Below are positions 48,579 through 62,400 of a DNA stretch of 64,000 nucleotides, one piece after another (the stretch's first letter is position 1; every line of letters starts with the position of its first letter). Made by a program: the position numbers and the translations under genes. The stretch spans positions 16,618,501 through 16,682,500 of the forward strand of contig NC_135243.1 of the NCBI RefSeq assembly GCF_947623445.1, written 5' to 3'. This DNA comes from Clavelina lepadiformis. Taxonomy: Eukaryota > Chordata > Ascidiacea > Aplousobranchia > Clavelinidae. A model generated the notes under the pieces. It worked only from the letters and a program-made list of their open reading frames with translations, searched no databases and was not told the DNA's origin.

Positions 48579-51500
48579 ATGTTTGTGTATTTACTAACTG
48601 GGCTCACTTGCATGCTGTGGATTAAATTTTTAAGATTATTTGATACGGCATCTAAGCCCAGGTTATATCACTCCGGCTCACATTTCACAAAGGTAACTTT
48701 TAGAAATTTTGATCAACTTAGTAGATGAACGATTATACAAGTTAGCTTTATTTGAGTTGAGGTTTTTCATTTTTATGCCCATCAGTCATCCCCACTTACA
48801 TAATTGTGTATTCTATAGTCTCAAGACATTCATTATATTATTCGACAGGAAGTAATTTCAAGATGTGCCTCATTTTTGAAAGTATATCATCCTCCAATGT
48901 TCTGGGGAAAGTGTGGTCACATTCAAACGGCAATATATGGAAAACTTGGTCGCATAAATCCACCCACACCCAGAGGAACTCGTCATATGATTACAATGTC
49001 TAGTGGTGAAACTGTAACATATGATGTGTTTCAACCTTCCCAGAAGAATAAATTTGTAGGCAAGTAAACCTTTTTATAAACCTTACTGCCTGGAGTGTAT
49101 GTCTTAGATCCACAAATTAGTTTGTAATTTTGTATATGGTATCATGTGGATTAATTAATTATTAAGTTATTAAATTCACGTCCTAAACAATAAACATAGT
49201 CCTGAGCTGATTTGTTTTCAGAGCGCTGCACAGTATTGGTTTGTCCAGGAATATGTAATTCTTCGGAAAAGAAATACATACGTACATTTGTGCAATATGC
49301 CGTCGAAAAGGGTTACCATCTTGCTGTTCTTAATCATATTGGGGTGCTTCCTTCAGTGAAACTGACATCACCCAAGATATTTACTTATGGTATGATGAAA
49401 ATATTCCATCTGTGTGATATTCTTAGCTCAGTTTTTAGTGGAAAGAAATTAACTTTGGATCTATAGAACAGTAATCTGTTTAAATGTTCAGGTGAAACAA
49501 AGTATTTTGCTTCGATGGCAGACGAAGTAAAAAGAAAAAACCCAAGCTCAACTTTCATCATAGTTGGTTTTAGTATGGGTGGGAATATTATTGCAAGGTA
49601 TCTTGGTGAGGATAAAGCCAGGCAGGAGTCAGTTTTATGTGCACTTAGTCTTTGTCAAGGCTATGATGGCCTAAGGTAGGTACCATACATGTTATTTTGT
49701 AGTATTTTGCTGAACAAAAATGTTAAATACCAATACCGTATTTCCTGTTACTATACGGTCTACACCATTATCTAATGGTTATGTTTATATGTTGTGCAAG
49801 TGCAACAGATGTGAACTACGATGCAATATAATGGGCATGATAATGTTTCATGATTCCCAAATTAGCTTTTAAAAATAGAATTGGTTTGGTATCACAGTCT
49901 TTATCCTCAGACTGAGGAAAGTTGTTGGACAACTTAGACTTGGCGATAATTCCTTATCAATCAAGCCCCAGTTACTGAGCTAGCCATGGTGAAAGTTCTG
50001 ATTAGTACATACATTTTTGTTTGTTGATTTTTTATATTTTGCTGTATTGCCCAAATTTCAAACGGTTCATCGGTACCATTGAACAAGGGCAAGCGTCGTT
50101 AATGCCAAGTGCATTACAACTATAACACCACTGGGCATTGGACATGGGCCGCATTATTGCAAGCCCAGCATCCTAACCACATGGCTACAAAAGTGACATG
50201 AAGTGACAGCTTGCCCAGATACACAGTAGTTGTAAATCTCCAGTTTTAACAGAAATTCAGCTTGATTCATTTTGCTATACTCACCTTGCATCAATGCAAT
50301 GCCTCAATAAAACATTGTACTTACATTGTTGTTTGAACAATAAGGCACAAAGCTTAACGACCTTACTGTTGTTTGTTGGTTGTGTGTTTAAATGGCTGTT
50401 GATCATTGTGCAAATAGCTATTAATTAATATATTATACCTTTATGTACTTGTTCAGATCTACAACAGCATTAAATCAAGGTTTCCGGAAGATATACAGTT
50501 ATTTGATTTCATTGAATTTCAAAAAGACATTAAAACCTCATTGGTAAATAGTATTTTCTCTCAAGGCTTGTTGCATTCATAACTTTTATCAATTTTTGCT
50601 TAAGAACCTGTAATGTAAAGGTGTAAAGTAAGTTCATTATGATAACTTTTTAAGTAGGTTTTTTTAAATTAAGGAGGGAATTATTTCATGTACAAGATGA
50701 TGAAAAAGTTCGATCATATGATGAAAACAAAGTTAAGTTTGCTACTAGTATGTATGAAATTGAAGATGGATTGCTAAGGTAAAAAACAAATCAAAATTTT
50801 TTTTTAAATAACAGACTTTTTTCATTTGTTTTTCTTTATGTAGTTCACGCTTTCATGTTTGTTTTACACACTGTTTCAAACTTCATATACTCTTGTTGGT
50901 CGTATATGTATTTTCGTATAAATCAGTTGCCTGTTATTCATCTCCTGCATTTAAGTTACGATGACCAAGTAGCTTATATACCGGTAATTGAATAATTATA
51001 AACATTACTATCAGCACACTTATAACATAGGATACTTATTACAAACAAAGACAAGCTAGCTTATGTAAATTTCATTGATGTGCCTTGCAATTATTTAATA
51101 TGTAAATTTTTATTCAGCTTGATATGTCTTAGAACAGTGGTTCTCAACCTTCTGATCTTGGCGGACCCCTTTTGCTGCTGTCAAAGCAGTGGCGGACCCC
51201 TGAAGTTTAAGCAAACTAAGGGTTCTGAGACTGCACTTAAATGTTTCTTTGTTTAGTTTTACTTAATAGTCTTGGTGCACAACTGCGCTATTCATTCAAA
51301 ATAACATCAAACTATGCGGATATTTTTACTTAAAATCACTGTATCCAGCTGTCTTCTCGTATAATCCGCAATCTAGTGCATCACAATAGGCCTTCCCTGC
51401 GGGTGATAAATCTCAATAAGCTTTTGTATTGTCCCATCACAATAGGCAATTAAGCAAATGTTCAAGCCTATTTCAAAAAGCAATGATAAACAGCAAAAAA

Positions 51501-54500
51501 ATTTTAAAAACTCGTACTTTATGTTGCAAATTTCGAAGTTCTCACGGACCAACTGAAAACGTTTCGTGGACCCCCAGGGGTCCGCGGACCACCGGTTGAG
51601 AACCACTGTCTTAGAAGACTTGGCAAAGCACTTGGCATTAACAATTAAATGCATGCACTTGTTCAAGTGATTTTTGTAAAACAGTTCAAGTTTGGGCAAA
51701 GTGTCATAAATTAAAAGAATAAAAAACACTTCCAACTGGCTATGTACTCAGAATAGTTAAGTGGTTGAGACCCAAGCAGTGACAAATTATAAATTTCCAA
51801 GTTTATGTCAGGCAAAGACATATTTGTGAATTTGAGATGGGCGTGGGTGATGGGGACAAAACAAAATTTTTCAGCCTCTACAAATCTAAACAGTTACTTG
51901 GCTGAGTACTCAACTAAACTGTCACAATCTATTTAGTTCATGTTACAAACATTTGCAGTGGGATTGCATTTTGTCAATAAAGAATTATGTATTAATGGTA
52001 GCTGGTGAAAAGATGGTCAAAGACAGCATTATGAAATCTGACGAAAAAAAATAAAAATAATGGCGATATGACTTCTTGCCACCTCAAAATTACATCTCTG
52101 TCTGTTTCTTGTTTTTAACAAATTCATTTTTATTATTATAAAAATTATTTTTTACGGTATTATATATATTTTTGAAATATCCTCTATTTGTAACGATAAA
52201 ACAAGCTATAACTGACTAAGGGAAACCTAATTAATAACACCTACCAGCATGGAAGAAGTGAGAGTTAATCATGAAAGCAGCATTTATTGTCACCATATTA
52301 CAAAGCATTTAATTTATTTATTATACAATTTGAATCTAGCTCTTAGTATCGATGTGGTCGATAACGATCGAATAACACTGTTCATGTTGCTGATTATAGG
52401 AAATATGTCAGTTTGTAGCCAGATATTTAGTTTAAAAATGTCCCATTTTGAGTTTGGGAAAAAATAATGCAATAACATACCATTAGTATTTTGGAGCTTT
52501 GCGATATTTTTGCTAAACATGCCAGTATTCCTCTAAATTTCTTTCATCTGTCTACAAAAGTTGTTCCGAAAATGGACGCCAGCTTCCTCCTGGGGGCGTT
52601 TGCGACCATAAAAGGGGCAGTGCTCCAAAACTGGGCAATTGGGGGGTGCTGAGGTTAAATTGGGGCAGTTACAAGAACAGGATTACGAAGCGACTTTAGT
52701 CATTTTTTGCTTCAAAAGAATACGATGCAGAAAGATTGTGACTATAGGAGCTCTGTGACAGATAATGTGGTAATTCTTGCTGAATAGAGAATATTCAGTC
52801 AGGCTGCTGTGTATGACGTAAAGCTTTGTTTGACTTGAGTGGCGGATGGTGTAATATTGCCTGCTACCTGGTTTCAATTTGATGGCAGGAGTTAGGGTTG
52901 TAAATGTTCGATTTATTTGCTTAATGATATTGGTAAAAGAAAAGCGATTACACAGTTTGAAAGAGGAATTGTCTTACTGTGTTAGAAATTTCTTAGTTGT
53001 TGAAATTTACCCATCAAACATTAATTAAATGCAAAAATTAAATGAATTTAGGCTAATTTTTGTGCTGGTTTTGCAAGCGTGCACTTGCTTTTTTCCTGCT
53101 TTTCGAATGGACATTTGATGGTTAGTCAGTAATTTGTCCAGGGGGTGCTATCAGAAAAAAGTTTGAGAAACACTGGTCTATAATAACATTCTGACCAGTT
53201 GTCATAATATGTCATAGCATAGCTATCTATCAAACCACTCTGACACATGTGGATGATGTTACAGTCCTTTCCGGAATTTCCATGTAATTTTGAAAGAAGT
53301 AACATAATTATATTCTTCTACCTTGATTGCTGCGTTGGTATTTTTAGAATCGAAAACATAAGAACAATGTTTTGAAATGCACACTGGTGGTGCTACACGT
53401 TTTAAATCGCGTTGGTGTTTTCTTTGTTGGGAAATTAAAATTTACAATGTATACATATGAAGATACCCATCTATGTATTAAATAGCATGTAAATGTTATC
53501 ATTTATCAATAGGTACGTGTAAAAGTATTATTATGTCTAGCTTTGCATGTAACTATCATATGTAACTACATGATCATTAAAACACTAACTATTTTATGCA
53601 GACATTTTGGAGGATTTTCTAGCCGTGATGCATACATGGGGGAATGTGGATGTGCTGATGTCATTGACAACGTATGTGAATACTGTAATACTGTACAAGC
53701 AACCAGTGAAATTAATCCAAAATAACACTAACAATTTATACAAAAATAGTTTCCAGTAATTTAAAGAAATGCCATTAGCCAAATAATGTAAAAAAATAAT
53801 TAATATATAATCTTTGGTAGTTCATTTCTAAAACAAAAAAGAAAACGAAGTAAAACAATACATGATATTTTGTTAAACTAGCACTAAATGTAATAAAGAC
53901 ACAAAAATAACTTGGCAGTCTGCTAAAACAAATTTTATTTCTACCAAATTTTATTCTATTTGCTTAAATTGAATTTGAAAACCACATATTTAATAACTAG
54001 GGGTTTAGTAACTAAGTTTGGGTTTAGTGACCGTGCTAGTGGTTACCAGCAATTATTACTTCAATTATTTTGAACACGTTTTAAGCCTTTTTGACTTTGC
54101 CACTTTTTCCCGTTCATTAGCGCATGCTATTAAAAAAAAGCAATTGGTATGATACTATAATGTATGCTGTAACCTAATAACATCAACTGGACTTCAAAAA
54201 GTGTTTTAGTCATGCCAATTCATGCCGCATTATTAGTTGAACCAAATTTTCCATGACCATTAATTCTTTACACTGTCATTGGTTTATAAAACAAATCATG
54301 AGCAATCTATGTGATAATGAACGAGATAGTACTAAATAACATACCTTTTAACTGAGGTATGATGAGCCTACTTCTCAGAAACGCTTTCAGGCTATTTTGT
54401 CATATACTATAGTAGACATAATCATGCTCTTCATTGTAACCATGTGAAAGCTTCGAAATGTACTGCCAGGTTTTACCTTTTTGTCTTCAAAGTTCAGTAT

Positions 54501-56810
54501 TAACCGGATTCTCTAAAGCGCAAAATCATTCCCTAGATCAGTATCCCACTGAGTAATTTTGATAACAAAACTGATGCACTTTAAATCATTAGATATGGTT
54601 GGTGTGTGCGTATTGATTTCAAGCATGCGCATTTTTGTTCTTGTCTTTAACCAACTATTAACTGTCTCTAAGTGGTTCACAACTTTCTGCGTTTAGGCCA
54701 ATGTTTAAAAAGATACTACTTGAAAAATTTTGTGGGCCTCCCCAAGTGTTTGCATAACAATGGTCAAAAACTTATTTAAATTTCTCCATTTTTATTGGTG
54801 TTGAATTATGTTAATAATAAAAATTTGCATTTCAAAATTGTAGGAAGCAAAAATTTTCAAGCTTTGCATAAAAATGACTGTTACTGCAGATATAGCTAAA
54901 TACCTTATTACTAGGGCGATTATTTTTTGACCTAAAAATTGAAAATTTTGACAAATTTTGACATGAAAAAACTTTTATTTGACAAATTTTGACGTATGAA
55001 GAACTCAAGTAGTTAAATTACGCATTATTGTACAAAAAGTTAAAATTTATTGTAGTAAAGAGGGGCAAAAATCTGAACACAGACCTAGCCTATTCTGAAA
55101 AGGGAAATGAGCTAATTACAAATCACTGCCAAAAAAACTGCAACTAAGACACAACAAAAATTGTTCAATACATTTGTCTAAACTAAAGATAAATGATGTA
55201 AAGCAAACCCGAAGCAAGAGCTGATTCACAATAAGTAGACAATGGGCCATTTATAACAGTATAAAGTAGGTTACAATGTGTACAATGTAAAATGATTTTG
55301 ACTTTTTAAACGATTTTGACAATTTTTGACCTAACACAAGTCAAAAAATAATCGCCCTACTTATTACCATTGCAGATTGATATTCCAATTCTATTATTGA
55401 ACTCCGAAGATGATCCCTTGGTTGTTCCCGATGTACATGATGTGCCCATGAAGTATTGCCGTAAGTGTTTAACCATGAAAATGGGAGAATAAAGTTAATT
55501 TAGATTAAAGAAATATCGAAAGTATGCTCCTATACCTTTTCAAAGAAAGGAAGATGCCACTCCCAGCAAAATTAATTATCCTAACAACTGCATTTTCCTA
55601 GATATCCGTCATTAAGTTATTGTCAGCACTATTAAATTTTATGCTTTATGAAGGTCATATAATTAGTTTGATTGTAACACATTAGGTAGTTTAAATTAGT
55701 ACAGTCTAAAAAGTAATTGTACTTTTACTCGAAAATATTGCCAGGACATTAGTATTGTATTGTTTTGTTTTCACCAATAAACTGTGTGAAGTGAAAATTA
55801 CAATGCAAAATGTTACAGTTATGGTCACAGAAATAATGAAAAACAATAAAGAGTATGGTCACAAGCAATCAAAAAGCAGGAAAAAGTAGAAAAACCAAAA
55901 GGGTTTACAACATGGCATTAATATGATTGTGCAATAAAATGGCAGGTTAGCATGATCACCGATTACAGAATAGTTGAAAAGTTCCAAAGCTAAACAAAAT
56001 TTACACAAGAATATCACAATCAACAACAGAAAAGAGTGTGTTGGGAAATTTAGAGGACATGTCCACAAATAGGTAATCAATACTGTATATATTATGGGAA
56101 GTAACATGATTTGATTATGATATGATGATAATGTTTAACCTTGGACTGAGGAAAATCTTTTCCCCACTTAAACCTGGCGAGGATTTTTCGTAGGTTGAGC
56201 CTCGGTTACCGAGCTAGTCTTTGTGCAATTTCAATTGTAACACATTTTTTATAGTTTTGCCCAAATTTATAACTGTCCGCCAAATCCACTGAACAGGAGC
56301 ACATGCCATTAATACCTTGCCTAAGGGTGTTCCAAGGGTGTGGCGCCACTGTGTATCAAACACAGAACCGGAGCCGCATTTATTGCGAGGCCACCGATCA
56401 AACTACTTGGCTATCGAGCCAATAGTTGCAAGAATCATCTTTTGGTGCAAACAGAATATAAAAGAAACTACATCGTAGTTGCTATGGCCTTAAATATAGA
56501 TAAGTAATGATAAGTAATGCACCGGAATTAAGTGAAGTATTGCTTGTAGGAAATCATGCATCTACATTTTCATGAACTAAGTTGTTATATAGTTAAGCTA
56601 CTTTTTCGCTGAACTATTCTAATATCAACTATTGTTCCAGGTAAAAAGGACAATGCGCTGTTCTTGACCACTAAACATGGTGGGCATCTTGGCTTCTACC
56701 AAGGGAGTTGGTATTGGCCAAATGACATAACATTGTTGGAGAATTTTATCATGGAGTACATTGAGGCAGTGTTGGACATAACAACAAGCAGCGAGCCATC
56801 TCAATTTTGA
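48579..56810 (+). CDS. ABHD2: ABHD2-type alpha/beta hydrolase (complete, 9 exons)
   Basis: Exons 48579-48692, 48849-49055, 49224-49389, 49492-49675, 50457-50543, 50674-50778, 53602-53671, 55376-55460 and 56641-56810 join in phase to 395 residues. The exon 2/3 join is the only one of the tested donor/acceptor pairs that keeps frame (donor GTAGGC, acceptor CAGAG). MFVYLLTGLTCMLWIKFLRL is an N-terminal membrane anchor. PPMFWGKCGHIQTAIYGKLG, VLVCPGICNSSEKKYIRTF, VGFSMGGNIIARYLG (nucleophile Ser in GFSMGG), LLLNSEDDPLV (acid Asp) and TKHGGHLGFYQGSWYWP (His) give the full catalytic triad. The family is membrane-bound lipid hydrolases; human ABHD2 is a progesterone-dependent monoacylglycerol lipase. 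Whether this protein senses steroid is unknown. It converges on TRIM71. Confidence 0.95.
49896..50205 (-). repeat. tRNA-derived SINE in ABHD2 intron 4
   Basis: Minus orientation, parallel over its length to 56130-56430. The tRNA-like head at the right has TAGCCATGTGGTTAGGATGC (A-box region) and GGCCCATGTCCAATGCC (degenerate B box). The body shares GACTGAGGAAA, CTTGGCGA, TTACTGAGCTAG, TTGCCCAAATTT and TTAATGCCAAG blocks with the other copy. Confidence 0.75.
51135..51608. mobile_element. hAT-type MITE with CAGTGGTTCTCAACC ends
   Basis: The ends CAGTGGTTCTCAACC and GGTTGAGAACCACTG are perfect inverted copies. The 8-bp flank TCTTAGAA is exact at 51127-51134 and 51609-51616. Subterminal GGCGGACCCC/GGGGTCCGCGGACC words are typical of this widespread hAT group. 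No transposase inside. It sits in ABHD2 intron 6. Confidence 0.95.
52570..53175. mobile_element. Possible hAT-like element, one end only
   Basis: The right edge GTTTGAGAAACACTGG resembles the common CAGTGTTTCTCAAAC tip. The left side has hAT-like GGGGGCGTTTGCGACC and TGGGGCAG text. A matching left tip was not found. It is within ABHD2 intron 6. Confidence 0.35.
54912..55359. mobile_element. MITE ending 16 bp before ABHD2 exon 8
   Basis: The ends TAGGGCGATTATTTTTTGAC are inverted copies. CTTATTAC is duplicated exactly at 54904-54911 and 55360-55367. Runs of TTTTGACAAATTTTGAC near both tips relate it to the MITE at 26731-27580. Only CTTATTAC plus CATTGCAG separate it from exon 8, so it displaced the original branch-point region. 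Confidence 0.92.
56130..56430 (-). repeat. tRNA-derived SINE in ABHD2 intron 8
   Basis: On the minus strand the head reads TGGCTCGATAGCCAAGTAG (A box) and then GGTTCTGTGTTTGATAC (B box), a Pol III promoter of tRNA type. The body that follows is shared with copies at 49896-50205 and 2925-3145. Confidence 0.8.
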
Positions 56811-59470
56811 ACCAATGATTTTAAATTTTATAATCCTATATTTAATACTTAAACATATATAAAATTCAATTAATATAGTCATTTTATGTAATGTCTGCTA
56901 CATTGTGAATGTTTTAGGTTGCACATGAGATGGCCTGGCCCAGTTTTTACTAACTTGGTGTTACCACTCTCTTGGTTTCCTGCAGACTATGAGAGTCGCA
57001 AAGATGTTGATCATTTTATAATTTAATCGGTCATCAAAGATTATGATCTATGAACTAACGTGTTCACTAAAATGTATTTCGAAAAACATTAAACACCTGT
57101 CGCTCCGTGTAATTCCCCTAATGTAATACCACATCTTTATTTCTTTAACAAATAATAGTAAGTTTTGGCCATATGATGAGTTTGCAAGAAAGAGGGTTGC
57201 AGATTAAAAACGATTTGGAAACACTGGGCCAGCCAAATACACATTTTTATTACTATCATATGTTTTCGACTATGCAGTATACAATGCTATTGTAAAGCCA
57301 AGAGACTGTGGCTAAGATCAATCATGGTGTTTAAAGTGCATCAATTAGTACTTAATATAATATGTAAAACACTTCTCACTAATGTACAGAATGTGTTCTT
57401 CATGTTGTTTAGGAAACTATATGAATTATATGCATCATATTACTGTGGAAAATTTTTGTAATGTATGTACTCAGTCATCAGATTGCCTGCAGTGTATTAA
57501 TGTGCAGTATAAAGTTGCTTTGTATAACTATTAACATCTAATGTTCATTGCTTATTATTCCAAGCCTTAAAAACCAGGCTTCAATTTTATGTGTTGCACT
57601 TCTCATGTGTTTGTTTAGTATAACTTTAATTTTAAGCACTATTCAATTTTGTGAATCTTTACTGTAAGTTGCACAATTTTTAATAAAATCAATGTCTATT
57701 GAGGTATGCGAATTTTATTTACAATGAACCATGTTCTTCATGAAATTTAAAGACACACTCCATAACTGTGTCACACTAGGTGCTAATAGGGTTCAGTACA
57801 AAAAACGTATTACTAAAGTGATATGCCAATTAAAGGTCGTTCTCCAGCAACAGATATTATGTACAATATATACAACAAATGTTTGATCTGGAACTTGTGG
57901 CAATAAAACAAAGTGCATGCTAACTGGAACTATTTAATACAGTCATCAGTTAGAACAACAACTTTTATAAACATTTTTACACATTTTAATGCCATAAACA
58001 GCAAACAAGTTGAGAACAAACGTCATCACAACAATATTGAGGAAGCGAACAATAAAATTTACGTCAGGGTAGTGCAACAAATCAAAATAAAATCACGGTA
58101 TGTTTACTGTCATAAAATCTGGTCATTACATAATGTATAAAAGATGAAGTTATTATCAGAGGTAGTAACCGACGTCTCTACAAGGCAGGGATTAAATATG
58201 TTTAGTGACTTAAAGTCACAGAAAAATTCTCCTGAAACTTTAATAACCGCTGAGGTATATCTTGAAGTGGACCATGATTTTAATCCTTTAAGGACATAAC
58301 TCTGAGGTATTATTAAAACTCTCCGAAGAGGTAGAAAGGACCACTGTTTTCTAGGAAAACTTCAACAGTTAAATAATATATGAGATAGTGGAGTACTGCT
58401 ATGCACTAAGTTGATTTAAATACACATAAATAGTTTTAGTTAGTTTAAAAACAGGTTTTCAGATGCATGGCAAAGAATTTCATGAAAGGTGAAATTTGAA
58501 ACAAAAGCAACTAAAATTGGACACGAAATGACCAACATAATTGATCAAGATGAGAAATTAATTTGCTTATGTATCAATAAAATACTATGTAAAGATGACA
58601 CCACTTGAACCAACCAGCGAAGTCACAAAAATGCAAATTCCCACAACTTTAAATCCAACATTTTAAATAACTATTGCACATTTGGATACGTTTATACGGT
58701 AGAGGTTGAATTTCTTAACCGAAACAATTACCGGAATTGCTTTTCTGTATATACCAGTATTCCACAATATAAAATAAAAAAGGGACTAATGATGTTATGA
58801 CGGTGATGCCATCTTTATAATGACCAAATATATACAAAAGAAGTGTTGACAAAATTCACATTGCAAACCAGTTACGTCAACAGTTTAGAACTTTTCGTTG
58901 ACACCTCTATACAGATATACTTACTATTTGCAACAAATTGTAGTCATAATCTACACAATGCCAAATCATATCTACAAGAATATGTGCTGTGTTGAAAATT
59001 CATAATTGTACTTTGACAAAATTAAAGATCCAATTAAAGGAATAACATCAAAATTAGAGTTAGGAGTTGTTGGTAAACAATTGGGTAATAAATGAGGGAA
59101 TGATAAATAATGACTAAAACAATTCCCTATTTTAAAAAAAATAACACGTAACAGTTTACACCTTATTTCTGTACTGAAAATCGATTTTGTATTATATGTT
59201 TAACATCACATAGTTTATGCAATTTTTTAGTTATATTACTGTTACTATACCAAATGGTACAGTCCAAATGGTTTAATGGTACTATCTGTATATTCAGTAC
59301 TCACGCTAATGTTTGAGGAATCAAATTAAAGCTAGACGACTTTCTTTAAAAGATGAATTAATTCATATGATGCAAATTTTTTACTTACTAGCTGACCACT
59401 ATTTCACTAAACCAAACTTGTGAGAAAATTATGTACCACAGTCCATTAAAACCAAGCCAGCAATTGTCAT
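56811..59470. other. Convergent 3' UTR region of ABHD2 (plus) and TRIM71 (minus)
   Basis: No ORF of note. AATAAA on the plus strand at about 57681 could end ABHD2. TTTATT near 57713 is AATAAA on the minus strand and could end TRIM71, giving it a 3' UTR of about 1.75 kb. An imperfect inverted pair (GGCCTGGCCCAG near 56933, CTGGGCCAGCC near 57227) may mark a decayed MITE. Confidence 0.5.
58159..58334 (-). promoter_or_regulatory. Cluster of four let-7 seed-match sites in TRIM71 3' UTR
   Basis: On the minus (transcript) strand CTACCTC occurs at 58159-58165 and 58328-58334 (match to let-7 positions 2-8). TACCTCA occurs at 58251-58257 and 58303-58309 (positions 2-7 plus A opposite position 1). The first site pairs over positions 2-10. 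All four lie 1.1-1.3 kb after the stop codon. A fifth TACCTCA at 57700-57706 is near the likely poly(A) site. Confidence 0.75.
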
Positions 59471-62400
59471 TTAATATACCATTATGCGATTATTTCCAAA
59501 GTCAACAACAGCTATACGACCATCAGGTGTCACCGTAATTCCAGAAGGTCGGTCCATTTGCATTGCATGTTCACTGTGCACTATACCGCCAAACACAGCA
59601 AGTAATTGACCCGATGACGTAAAAACTTGCAAACGGTGATTTCTCGAATCGGCAACAACAATGTTACCCTCTTCATCAACCGCAACTCCCTTATCAAAAG
59701 AATTGTTAATGCAACTGCAGAGCACATTGATTGTTGGAAATAATCAAAATTTCCTTTGTAATTTTAAAACATTTTTTCACAGATTTACTCACACCCAACA
59801 ATGTTTTTTAAGCACAACAGAAACTCTGCTGCTATAATTCATTCAAAGTTATTATTGACTTTTCTGTTAAATCAGCTGAGTTATTCGCTAAGCTTCACAA
59901 ATACCTGAGGTCGAAGGAATTGCAAGGTTTGGCTACCTTCTGAACCAAGAAATCTAGCAGATTGCATATCTGGTTGAATTGTAACCAATCTGTGATTATT
60001 AAAGTCGGTTACAACCAGTTGATTTTCATTGGTGAAAGTAATTCCCCTTGGTGAATCAAAATGTTTCCACATTGCTCCTATAGATATAGTATTGCAGTTT
60101 CAAAACATCATACCAGTAACATACAAAAGGATAGAAAGGCTGTCGGCTAAACAAAATTAACATTAGCAATAGCAATATTTCAGGATTAAACAATGCAAAA
60201 GCCAGAAACCATACCTTCAAAGCCATACTTGCTGATAAAAGAACCATCACTAGTAAATACTTGAATCCTGTGATTCCTTGTATCTGTTACAGCAATAACA
60301 CCAGCACTATTTGCAGCAACATCCCATGGGTAATTGAACTGTCCATTTTTTGACCCACGTTCTCCAAAGGTAGATATAAAAGATCCGTCAAAAGTAAAAA
60401 TCTGAACATTAAAAACAAATAAAAAGATATACAATATACATATATATTTATTATATTATATTAATTAGGCTTCATTGATAACCTATACAAAAATAACTCC
60501 ACAGTATTAACTTTTTAAAATTTTGGTTTGACCTTCACAAAACCATTGAATTTCTAGTTGGGCATTGCTAATCTTAAAAATGTGACTATCATCATCATGC
60601 AACATTTAGCAAACCAACTCATTAGTTTTTGCTAAAGATTTAGAGCTGCCCATTATGAACATTCTTACCTGAATTCTGTGATTATCCTTATCGGCAACAA
60701 TAATACGCTCTTTCTTGTCCACTGCAACACCAGCCGGCCGGTCAAATTGACCTGGACGTGTCCCAGAAGTACCAAACATGAGATGAAAGTTTCCATCAGG
60801 TTTAAATATTTGTATCCGGTTGTTGCTTCTGTCAGCAACAATAAAGTTGCCCTTAACAAAATAATCAAATAACAAAGTTTATATCATGACAAGAAAATAT
60901 ACCAAGCCAGGCACTGAGCAATAAACACATTTAAGTACATAAATATATTTAAGAACAACACTATAGTATATAGAGATGGACACAAAGAAAAATATTTTGG
61001 AATAAACAGTTTAAGTATTAATTCCTTAAACTGTTATTTTTCAATGTCAATCTTTATGCTACTTATTGCGTTGGTTTCGAAGTGTCATAAAAGCAAAAGT
61101 GCATCTCTCTTTTGCAAGTGCAAGTGCAAAGAAATTAGCCGTGCTTAAATTTTACAACGTATAAAATCAACACCCCTGTTTACTTACTTGAGCATCAGAA
61201 CAGATCCCCCATGGTCTACACAGCTCTCCTGGCTTATCTCCCTCCTTTCCGAATGTAAAAATAGGCATGCAGGTTGCAGCACGAGCGGCATAATTTACAC
61301 ATGGTTTGACATTTAAAATGTATGGACTTTTACAAACATGAATGCCCCGATATTTCACGGAAATCACATAATCCCCATCCTGGGTGACTTGTAACTGAAA
61401 TATGTAGCGACCATCACCGTTGTCCATTGCATCCAACATAAACACATTATTATCTGGTTTTTCAATCTTCACCTCTAAAAGATCTCCACCAGCAACCTTT
61501 GCCTCTCCAGTGTGATCGCTGTAAATTAAATTTATAGAGAATTATGTATCGAAAGCATAAACATAAAAACATTACAATAGTCTAATAAGGTACAGTAGAT
61601 TTAAAACTTACATCAAGGTATCTCAAAAAAATAAATAAAATCAACTTCTAAATCTAAATATCTCTGCAAGTCAAGGACTAATTAAAAAGCTGGATATACT
61701 GCCTACCGAGCCAATATTGTAAATGAAACTAAGCTTCCTGACAAAGAATTGTTTGATGAATTTCCATCTTTGATTAATACAGATTGTTGAGCACAGATGG
61801 AGCTTCTTACGTTTCCTATATTATTTAAAGCCAAAAAATGTGAAGATTCGGGTGGCGAGAAAATTAGGCATTCATCTTCGGCCAAAATAATGTTACTTTG
61901 GCATGCATTGACACCGGCTTGCATCTTCTCTTTTGCTAATAAAGATGTAGAAGATTTTAACCAAAATGAAAAATGAAGTTAAATACACTGTTACACCAAA
62001 AAATTACACCAATTATTTTAAGAGTGTAGACTGCTAATGTGTCCTAATTAATTAATTAATTAATTAAACTTATTCATTTTCTGAAAACACCTTTTAATAT
62101 CTCGATGTTATTTCCCGACGATAGGGTTCTATTAACATCTTCAATTATAATTTTTAGTTTTCTCGCTGACAATCGAAGGGATTCCATTTGAGCACCCAAA
62201 GTCCGACTTTTAAACTGTAAAAAACACAAATACAAATGTTGTTAGCCTTTGCTGTAAGTGGAGATCATTTGAATTTGTAAGCATTGTAGTCAATTCCAAG
62301 AAAAGGCCGAGCAACATGAGACCACCTGTTTACTATCAAGTGAACAAAAGTAATAAAGCAAACAACGACTTTTGCTCAATAATAAATAATGAGGGAACGC

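Noticed and set aside
57700-57706. Fifth let-7 site for TRIM71
   Set aside because: Left out of the cluster because it lies just past the likely minus-strand AATAAA near 57713 and may not be in the transcript.
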